NCBI GenBank assembly: GCA_905214245.1
Contig: CAJMLO010000006.1
Coordinates: forward strand, 1 to 31,555
Direction of reading: 5' to 3'
Source of the DNA: an uncultured bacterium
Lineage (GTDB): Bacteria > Bacillota > Clostridia > TANB77 > CAG-508
Length of the DNA: 31,555 nt
Shown: piece by piece, positions 15,894 to 24,300 of the stretch
Layout: the number at the start of each line of letters is the position of its first letter
Numbering within the stretch: position 1 is the stretch's first letter
Made by a program: the position numbers and the translations under genes
The notes under the pieces: model-generated
Seen by the model: only the letters and a program-made list of their open reading frames with translations
Databases searched by the model: none
What the model was told of the DNA's origin: nothing

Positions 15894-16649
15894 TTATTGT
15901 TTTGATGATAAGTAGTAACCTACTCCTCTTTTTGTTATTAATATTTTCGGACTTGATGTATCAATTTCTATTTTCTCTCTTATCCTTCTTATAGTTACAT
16001 CAACTGTCCTTATGTCTCCATAATATTCATATCCCCAAACTTTTTCAAGCAAAGCCTCTCTTGTAACAACCTGTCCAGGTTGATTTGCTAAATATTTTAG
16101 TACTTCGAATTCTCTTAATGTTAAATCTATTATTTTACCTCTAACTTTAACTTCAAATTTATTTAAATCAAGTTGCAATTCTCCGATTTTGATTACTTCA
16201 TTATCGTTATCATTGTCATTATTTTTTTCTATCAATTCATCTTCAAAGTCAAACTTAGTTGTTTCAGCTTTTCTTAAATTTGCCTTAACTCTTGCAACTA
16301 ATTCTCTTACACTAAATGGCTTTGTAATATAATCATCTGCTCCAAGTTCTAACCCTAATATTTTGTCTATTTCTTCATCTCTTGCAGATATCATAATTAT
16401 TGGCATATTGAAAGAGTTTCTTATTTTTTTACAAACTGTTAGTCCGTCTATTCTTGGAAGCATAACATCTAGTAAAATTAAATCTGGTTCTTTATCAAAG
16501 GCTATTTTAATTGCTTCCTCTCCATCATTTGCTTCTAATGTATTATATCCTTCTTTTTGTAAATTATATACTAATATATCAACAATTGGTTTTTCATCAT
16601 CAACAATTAGTATTGTTTTCTTTGTACTATCTATGTTTCTTTCTTCCAT
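15894..16649 (-). CDS. walR: WalR/PhoB-family response regulator
   Basis: 251 aa from ATG 16649, which has AGAAGGGG upstream; a TTG at 16688 overlaps the preceding gene. Receiver domain with acidic pair DDE near 17-19, phosphoacceptor Asp61 in LILLDVMLP, and KPFSVREL with its Lys. C-terminal winged helix (OmpR/PhoB type) with LTLREFEVLKYLANQPGQVVTRE and VDVTIRRIREKI. An Asp/Asn-repeat linker sits between the domains. Strong similarity in motifs to WalR; the paired kinase with HAMP-PAS supports this. Confidence 0.9.
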   Translation of the reverse strand: MEERNIDSTKKTILIVDDEKPIVDILVYNLQKEGYNTLEANDGEEAIKIAFDKEPDLILLDVMLPRIDGLTVCKKIRNSFNMPIIMISARDEEIDKILGLELGADDYITKPFSVRELVARVKANLRKAETTKFDFEDELIEKNNDNDNDNEVIKIGELQLDLNKFEVKVRGKIIDLTLREFEVLKYLANQPGQVVTREALLEKVWGYEYYGDIRTVDVTIRRIREKIEIDTSSPKILITKRGVGYYLSSKQ

Positions 16650-16671
16650 AAAATCGCCCCTTCTAATTTGG

Positions 16672-17553
16672 TTATCCACGTTGCTCATCTCGTTCTTCTT
16701 TATTTTGTGCTTGTTCTTTTACTTTTTCATAATGAACAAGTGTAATATTGCCTTTTTCATCTTTTATAAATTCGCTTGAAGCAATATCTGCAATATTTTT
16801 ATATAATTTTTGTAGTTTTTTTACTGCATTTACTTTTGTAATTTTATCTTCTTTTAAATCACTATTTAAATTCTCGAAATCGTTAAGCTGTGTTATTACA
16901 TCTTCTACAGATTTAGGAATTGTATTGCTTTCTGGCATTATTAAGTTCTTATTTCCTGTAAAGATTTGTTCTTTTGTAATGTTATCTTCATTTACAGTTA
17001 TTGTTGTTAAAAATTTTCCATCATTTTTTTCAAATGAATAATGAAGTTTAATATTTTCTACATCTTCATTTAAAAGATTAGCCATTTTTTCCTTTACTAC
17101 TGCATAGTTCATTCCTTCTATTTCATTTGACATAGCAAGAACCATTTCATCAGTTAATGTATCATTTTTATCAAAATTTGAAAAGAATTCATCATATTTT
17201 TCAAATTTTTCCATAGTATCTTCACTTATTCCAAGATCATCTGCTCCAACTGCATTTTCCATTGCAATTTGTGTAATGTTTGGTGATTCTTTTTCTCCTC
17301 TAAGGTGTCCAACAACAGTAAGTCCTCCAATGCCAACAGCTGATGCAAGTATTAATGTGACTATACTATTTCTTATTTTTCTTTTTCTTTTTTTAGCTCT
17401 AGCCATTGTTCCTTTTTTAGCAGAATATCTCTCACGTTCTATCGCTTTATTTCTTGCTCTAGCTCTATCCTGTTTTGCTTTTGTATCAAAACTATTAGGA
17501 TCTATTGGTTTTACTTCTCTTCTATATTGTTTTACAAATTCTTCTCTATCCAT
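16672..17553 (-). CDS. Uncharacterised bitopic membrane protein in the walRK operon
   Basis: 293 aa, not recognised. Residues 1-60 are very basic and presumably cytoplasmic (many Arg/Lys, segment RARARNKAIERERYSAKKG), followed by one hydrophobic helix (about 63-83: SIVTLILASAVGIGGLTVVG). Residues 85-293 are then expected outside the cell, with Asn/Glu/Lys-rich sequence, no cysteine pairs, and no motif I can name. It is the first gene of the operon, 22 nt ahead of walR. The location resembles the accessory YycH/YycI proteins of other wal operons, which also have one helix and an outer domain, but those follow walK and no sequence likeness is visible. ATG 17553 follows TAAGGAG. Confidence 0.7.
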   Translation of the reverse strand: MDREEFVKQYRREVKPIDPNSFDTKAKQDRARARNKAIERERYSAKKGTMARAKKRKRKIRNSIVTLILASAVGIGGLTVVGHLRGEKESPNITQIAMENAVGADDLGISEDTMEKFEKYDEFFSNFDKNDTLTDEMVLAMSNEIEGMNYAVVKEKMANLLNEDVENIKLHYSFEKNDGKFLTTITVNEDNITKEQIFTGNKNLIMPESNTIPKSVEDVITQLNDFENLNSDLKEDKITKVNAVKKLQKLYKNIADIASSEFIKDEKGNITLVHYEKVKEQAQNKEERDEQRG

Positions 17554-17591
17554 ATCGGTTCTCCTTAGAATTATAATAATTTCTACACATA

Positions 17592-17620
17592 TTTATATCA
17601 TATTAAAACCAATTGTACAA
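17592..17620 (-). promoter_or_regulatory. Sigma-A promoter for the walRK operon
   Basis: Minus-strand TTGTAC (17620-17615), 17 nt, TATAAA (17597-17592), about 39 nt upstream of ATG 17553. Confidence 0.65.
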
Positions 17621-17655
17621 GTATTTTAGCCCAATTTTTAATTAGTATGATGTAA

Positions 17656-17786
17656 GAACAAAGCGACTTTAGGTCGCCCTTTGTCCAAAGCCGATTTGAG
17701 TTTTCGACTAAAAGGAGAAAATCTCAAAGGCAATAGCGATTGTAGCATTTTTATATACTAGGAAATGAGAAATTCCCTAGTATATA
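17656..17786. repeat. Structured dispersed repeat, copy 1
   Basis: Fills much of the 301-nt gap between 17553 and 17855. The first about 97 nt match copy 2 at 30091 with about five substitutions. It holds nested inverted repeats: GAACAAAG..CGAC/GTCG..CTTTG; TTTGAG/CTCAAA enclosing TTTTC/GAAAA; then a terminal hairpin TATATACTAGG/CCTAGTATATA whose sequence differs from copy 2 but still pairs. No ORF. Strand of transcription is undetermined. Confidence 0.75.
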
Positions 17787-17824
17787 AAAAAACACCAACT
17801 TTTTTCAAAGTTGATGTTTTTTTA
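17786..17824 (-). terminator. Terminator of the small membrane-protein gene
   Basis: On the minus strand CATCAACTTT pairs with AAAGTTGGTG, followed by seven Ts. About 30 nt after the stop at 17855. Confidence 0.85.
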
Positions 17825-17854
17825 TTTATGGATATCAAGCAGATATCCACTTTA

Positions 17855-18247
17855 CTACTCATCAGATGTCCTTTTAATTTTTCTTGTCGTTCTATTTATT
17901 GCAGATCTTATAAGATCTACCCACATATATGGAATTAATACAATAGAACCTACGGCAAATACCAGCAAAACAAATTTTCCAACAAAATTTTGATTTGCAA
18001 AAATCCTTTCCACAGGATTTTCAGAATTTCGAATTTCTTCTTTTCTTTCTTTGTCTCTTTCATAATCTTTTGTCATTTGATTTGTCTTAATTGATTGTTC
18101 ATTATAAAATGACATATTATCATGAAGTACCCAAATTTTAGCCGCTGTTTTTGCAATTGTAAAGTCCGTCTGCAAAAGCGACACTGTTCCAAAGAGTAGT
18201 GTAAGAATAGTTAAAATTTTAACCCAAATTTTCCGTCCGTTTTTCAT
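17855..18247 (-). CDS. Small two-helix membrane protein, unknown function
   Basis: 130 aa, not recognised. Hydrophobic helix 1 at about 9-28 (VKILTILTLLFGTVSLLQ), a charged middle (Lys/Glu/Arg-rich, about 50-85), helix 2 at about 88-110 (VGKFVLLVFAVGSIVLIPYMW), and a basic tail. No signal-peptidase motif is convincing. It is monocistronic, with a consensus promoter overlapping the end of the glucan synthase gene and its own terminator. ATG 18247 follows AAAAAGGAG. Confidence 0.75.
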   Translation of the reverse strand: MKNGRKIWVKILTILTLLFGTVSLLQTDFTIAKTAAKIWVLHDNMSFYNEQSIKTNQMTKDYERDKERKEEIRNSENPVERIFANQNFVGKFVLLVFAVGSIVLIPYMWVDLIRSAINRTTRKIKRTSDE

Positions 18248-18295
18248 ATGATGTTCTCCTTTTTATTTTATAGTACCAAATCCTGGAATACCTCT

Positions 18296-18324
18296 ATTAT
18301 AGCACATTTTAGCGTATATATCAA
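18296..18324 (-). promoter_or_regulatory. Sigma-A promoter for the small membrane protein
   Basis: Minus-strand TTGATA (18324-18319), 17 nt, TATAAT (18301-18296). The -35 box overlaps the last codons of the glucan synthase gene. Confidence 0.8.
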
Positions 18325-21300
18325 ATTATAGCCTCCACATTATATATTCCACCCGTTTTTACAAGTTTAATTTCCTTTGTTTCCACATCTTCTCCATTTA
18401 ATTTTATACTACTTATTCCTGTGTTTTTGTGGTTTGGATTGCTTACTTTTATGTTATAAATACTTTCTCCAAATTTGTATCTTATGCTATATTCAGGCCA
18501 ATTACTTGGAATACAAGGATTTAATTTTAAAGTGTTTTCTTCTATATTAAGCCCTAAGATATATTTTATTCCTGCTTCATACATCCAACTACTTGAACCT
18601 GTATACCAGGTCCAGCCACCTCTTCCTGCTAAATTGTAGGCTCCATATACATCAGCTGAAATAACATATGGCTCCACTTTATACTTTAACCCTTCTTCTT
18701 TCGTTCTACTATGCTCAATTGGATTTATCATTCTAAAATATTCTGTAGCTTTTTCGCCAAATCCAAGCATTGTTTCAGCAATTATTGCCCATATTGCACC
18801 ATGTGTGTATTGTCCACCATTTTCTCTTGTACCTGGCAAATATGATTTTATATATCCAGGTTCTAATTTGCTTTTTTCAAATGGTGGGTCAAGTAATTTA
18901 ATTATTCCATTTTCTCTATCTATTAAGTGTTTTTCTAAGCTTTCCATAGAAATATATTTTTTATCATTGTCACCAGCATTAGAAATTGTCGCCCAACTTT
19001 GTGCTATACTGTCAATTCTGCACTCTTCATTTTGCAAACTTCCAAGTATATTTCCATCATCCATAAATGCTCTTCTATACCATCTTCCATCCCATCCTGC
19101 GGTATTTAATGCTTTCTTTAAATCTTGCATTATTTTTTCATATTTTATAGCACTTTCATCTTCTCCACGTTTTTTACAAATTGGTATCCAATTTGCAAGT
19201 ATCTTGTACATAAAAAATCCTAGCCAAATACTTTCTCCTTTGCCCTTATTTCCTACTGTGCTAAATCCATCATTCCAGTCTCCAGAGCCAATTTTAGGTA
19301 GTCCATTTTCTCCAAAACTCATAGCTTTTTGTATAGCTCTTTGGCAATGAGCAAATATATTTTCCTTAACATCACTTTGCTGATATTTATCATATCTTTC
19401 ATCTTCACCTTGCTCTAATATTGGACCTTGTAAATAATTTGTTTCTTCATCTAAAATACTATTATCACCTGTAAATCCTACATATTCTTCTACTAAATAT
19501 ACAAGCCAAAGCAAATCATCAGAAAATCTTGTACGAATTCCTCTTTGTGTTTCATCATGCCACCAATGCTCAACATCACCTTCTAAAAATTGATGTCCTG
19601 CATGTTTTATTATTTGATTTCTCGTCATATTTACATCTAAATACTTTGTGCCTATTGTGTCTTGAAGTTGATCTCTAAATCCATATGCCCCTCCAGATTG
19701 ATAATATCCACTTCTTGCATATAATCTAGAACATATTGTTTGATACATTAGCCATCCATTAAGCATAATATTTGCTGACTCTATCGGTGTTTTAACTTGT
19801 AATTTATCTAGTAATTCTCTCCAATATTTTTTAGTTTTTTCATACTGATTTTTAGCATAACTAATATTGGTATATTGATAGGCTTTATCCTGACATTCTG
19901 CAAAATTTTCTTCTGCTCCCATTACAAACACTATGTCTTTTTGTTCTAATGCCTCAAGTTCAACACTTATTTGAATTGCAATACAACCTTCTTTTCCTAT
20001 TGAACTCGCGTTATCTAATTGAGCTTTGTTAATTCCATCTGGGTTTGCAATTGTTCCTTTTCCCATAAACGACTTTTTAGAACCTGTATATGATTCTATT
20101 TTTTCACTACATGATACATACATAATTGTTTTGTTTTCAGGCTTTGATGTGTTTTCCATTGTTAGCAGGTTCAAATTTGATTGATATTTAAGTTTTAAAA
20201 ATCCTTTCGATTTTATCTCATCTTCATCAAGAACAGGTTTTATATAATAAATCATTTTTAGTATTTGTTTTTCTGCTTTTTTATTTTCTAAATGAAGTAT
20301 TTGAACTTTGTTTGTATCTTCTTTTGGTACAAACATTTTTAAATTCTGATTTATTCCACTGCTTGTATGACAATACTTAGCATAGCCAAATCCATATATT
20401 ATTTCATAATCATTTTCATCAGGCATAGGGTTAAGCCCAAGAGAGCATGTTCTGTCCGTTTTCATATTTTTTAAATAAATTACTTCTGATGGTACATCTA
20501 TTATAGGGTTGTTATTCCAAGCTGAAAGCCTATTTAATCTACTGTTTTTGTACCATGTGTATCCACCCATATTTTCAGTTGTAACTGTTCCAAATTTTTT
20601 ATTTGCAAGTATATGACTCCATACAGTTGGCGTTCTATTATATTTATTTACAAAAATATGATATTCTTTTCCATCTTTCGAAAATCCTCCATATCCATTG
20701 TTGTATAACAGTTTTTCATCATTTATATTTTTTCTTGTAACTTCATCTTCTTCAAATACTTGATGTGATGGATCATTTCCTATATTTTTTAATTTGCTTA
20801 AATACTCCTCTTCAAAGTCATTTATCTGTCTTTCTATTTCTCCAAGATTAGCTCTTAAAATTAAATTTGCTCTATACTCCAAAAATTGAGTTTCTTTTGC
20901 ATCTAGCTGATTTAGTACAAATATTCCTCCATTTACGTTTTGCATAAATCCAAGGTTAGCATCTAAAATTGCATTTTGTATTTCCTCTAAAACATAATTC
21001 TCATACGTCTTCTTTTCCTCATTTAATATTACTAAATCAACTTTTATATTTTTAATTCTAAAATAGTCATATGCTTTTATACATTGTTTTACAACATCAA
21101 TATCATTGATTGATTTTATATACACAAGTAAAATTGGTAAATCTCCAGATATTCCATATTTCCAAAGCTCTTCTATTTCCTTGTATTCCTTTGGACTATT
21201 TTTTAGCATCATCATTTTTAATGGATTTTGATATATCAGATATCTAAGCATTTTTTGATATACTTCAATTTCTTTTCCCTTTACAGCTAAATACATATTT

Positions 21301-24300
21301 TCTGCTTCCATTTTTGCTCTTGTATATTCTAATTTTCTCAGTATTTTTTCTTCATTTAAGTTGTCATTAATTCTATTTAACACAATTTCTCTATCATCAG
21401 ATGCAGTAATAATTAAATAAAATGATACCTTTTCTTTAGGCTTTATTGTAACTGTTCTTTTTATTGCAATTATCGGATCTGTAACTGCCCCAATTTTTTT
21501 ACTTAATGGTAGTTCATCTTTAACAGCCCTTGGAAGTCCTAAATTTCCTCTACCTGTAAATTTTTCCTTATCTATCTCATATTCAAGATCTCCTATAGTA
21601 TCACTTTTAGTATATAAATTCACACCCAAATACATATCTTTTTCGTCTTTGCCTCTGTGATTTCTTTTTACCAAAATGCTTCCATTTTCATCTATATATT
21701 CATATCTTAAAAATAAATTATTAAATACTTTATGTGCATAGTCTTGTTCTTTACTTGATAGCACTGGCTCAAAGACACTTGTAAGTTCAAATGTTTCATC
21801 CATGTTACCATTATTTTTTAAAGTAATGCTTCTTATTTCAATTGGCTCATCAGGCATAATACTTATCTTTGTTACCGTTTCTATATCTCCATCTTGTCTT
21901 ACAAATATGCTTTTATCAGGCGAAAATACTATGTTATATTTATCTGCAGGTGCAAGATAACTTTTTTGAGAAGAACTCCATATTCTTTTTGTTTTAATAT
22001 TTTTTATAAAGAAAAATATTCCCTGTTCTTCGTCATCTGTTTCCTTATACCTATTTATTAGCATATTTTTGTACATACTATATCCGTTTCCATATTGGTT
22101 TGTAATTATCTTGTATTCATTGTTTGAAATCATATTTATTGGTTGCAAATCTTCATCAATTTTGTTATATTCTCTTTGATAATATGATTCATAATCTACA
22201 TTTTTTATTTTTTCAACCTTTTCCTTTTCTTCTTTTGTTATTATTACATTTTGAGGCATTCTTTCTTCTAAAAGTATCTCTACTGCTGACATTTCTGGAT
22301 TTTGCATAAATCTTTTTTGCAAAATATTTTGATTAAATAAATTGTTTAAAGAAAGCAATATAAGCCCCTGATGATGTGCCATATATGTTTTAACTGTAGC
22401 ATATTGTTCATTAAGTTTTAATCTTGAAGGAGTGTAATCAATTGATTCATAAAAACCATATTTTTGATACATACCATAATCTTCAAGCCTTTTTAAATTA
22501 TCATATACCTCTTTTGGTTTTTGCGTTATTGCAAGAATACTTGCATACGGACTAACAACAAACTCATCCCCAAGTCCTCTCTTTATTCCAAGCCAAGGTA
22601 TTCCAAATGCTTTATATTGATAATTGTTATTTAAATCCCTTAAATTAAATGCTGCTTCTGATATTCCCCATGGCAAATTTAATTTTTTTGCATACTCCAT
22701 TTGACTCATTATTGCAAATTTGCAAGACTCACTAAGTAAACTACCTTCTTCTTGAAGAATGTTTACATTTGGCATTAAATATTCAAAAGCAGTTCCAGAC
22801 CATGAAATAAGTCCTTTATACTTATTTAAAATAGTAAGACTCCTATTTAAACTATACCAATGTTTTGCAGGCACATCTTTTTTTGCAATAGCAACAATGC
22901 TTGCCTGCCTTGCTTCTGATGCAAGCAAATCATAATATGAATCTGTAAGCATATTTTCTTCTACATTGTATCCAATTGAAAAAATTTTATTTTCTTCACT
23001 ATATAAAATACTAAAATCAGTATTTTGTATTATATTATCTATATTTTGTATCATTGTCTCTATTTTTTGCACATCTAAGCCGTCATTTTCGCTCCTCTTT
23101 TCCACAGTTTCCACTTTTGTATTTATTAAAAACTGTTTTACAACATACATATATCCAATAAAGTTTCCACTATCTACAGTTGAAACATATCTTGGAATAA
23201 GTGGCTCTAAATTTTCAATATTGTACCAATTATATAAATGTCCATTCCATTTTGAAAGTCGCATAATTGTATTAATCATTTTTTCAAGCAAATTAATTGT
23301 ATCAATTTTACTTTCATACCCCATGTCATAGCTTGAAACAACTGCTAAAAGTCCTAATCCTATATTTGTTGAAGAAGTTCTATATACTACTTTCGGATTT
23401 CTATCTTCCTGATAATTATCTGGTGGCAAAAAGTTTCCTTTTTCATTTAAGTAACTCTTAAAAAATAGCCATGTTCTTTTGCCAACATCATATAAATATT
23501 CTTTTTCATTTTTATCTAATTTAGTAATTGCATCTTTCTTTTCAATATTCTTTCCTAAAATATACATTATAAATGGTGCAATTAGCCATAAGGCTGATAA
23601 AACTTCTAAAAATATTTTTATTCCATATAACTTAGATATAAATGCAATTATTAAACCTATTATACCTATAACGACATTTGCAATCATGCTTTGATAATAT
23701 GAAATAAGCGTCTTTTTAGATTGTCTATCTGCTTCTTCAGAAGTAGTCCACTCAAGTAAATGCTTTTTACTTATATTCATTCTGTAACTTGCTTTTATCA
23801 CTGCATTTGCAGTAGTATATGCCTTATCTGGAAGCAATAAGATTTCTAAAATAGCTCTAATCCATGTTGCAAAAGTCATTCCAATTTGTCTGTTAAATGT
23901 TTTTTGACTGCTTTCGTCATCCTTTTTAAATATTATTCTATTTATAATCTGCATAATTTCGCCTGCAATTACACTTGCAAAAAGCAATACAAATATAGGC
24001 CATAAATTTGTATTGTACTTAATCGATAAACAAATAAAATAAATCAGTGAAATAACAGCCATCACTGGAAAAATTGCTCTAATAAGATTGTCCAAAATTT
24101 TATACCTAGAAATTAAATTTAAGGATTTATTTTTTAACCATCCAAGAATTTGAACATCTCCTCTTGTCCATCTGTGGAGCCTTGTTTTAAAACTTTTATA
24201 ATTTGCAGGATATCCATCCATAAGCATAACATCAGTTACAAGACCACACCTTAGGAAACATCCTTCAAGTAAATCATGGCTAAGCACTGTGTTTTCAGGT

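Noticed and set aside
17700..17735. Resemblance of the repeat core (TTTTCTACTTGTAG-like on the minus strand) to a Cas12a crRNA repeat
   Set aside because: The resemblance holds only for copy 2; copy 1 changes the CTAC/GTAG part, there are no spacers, only two distant copies, and no cas genes.
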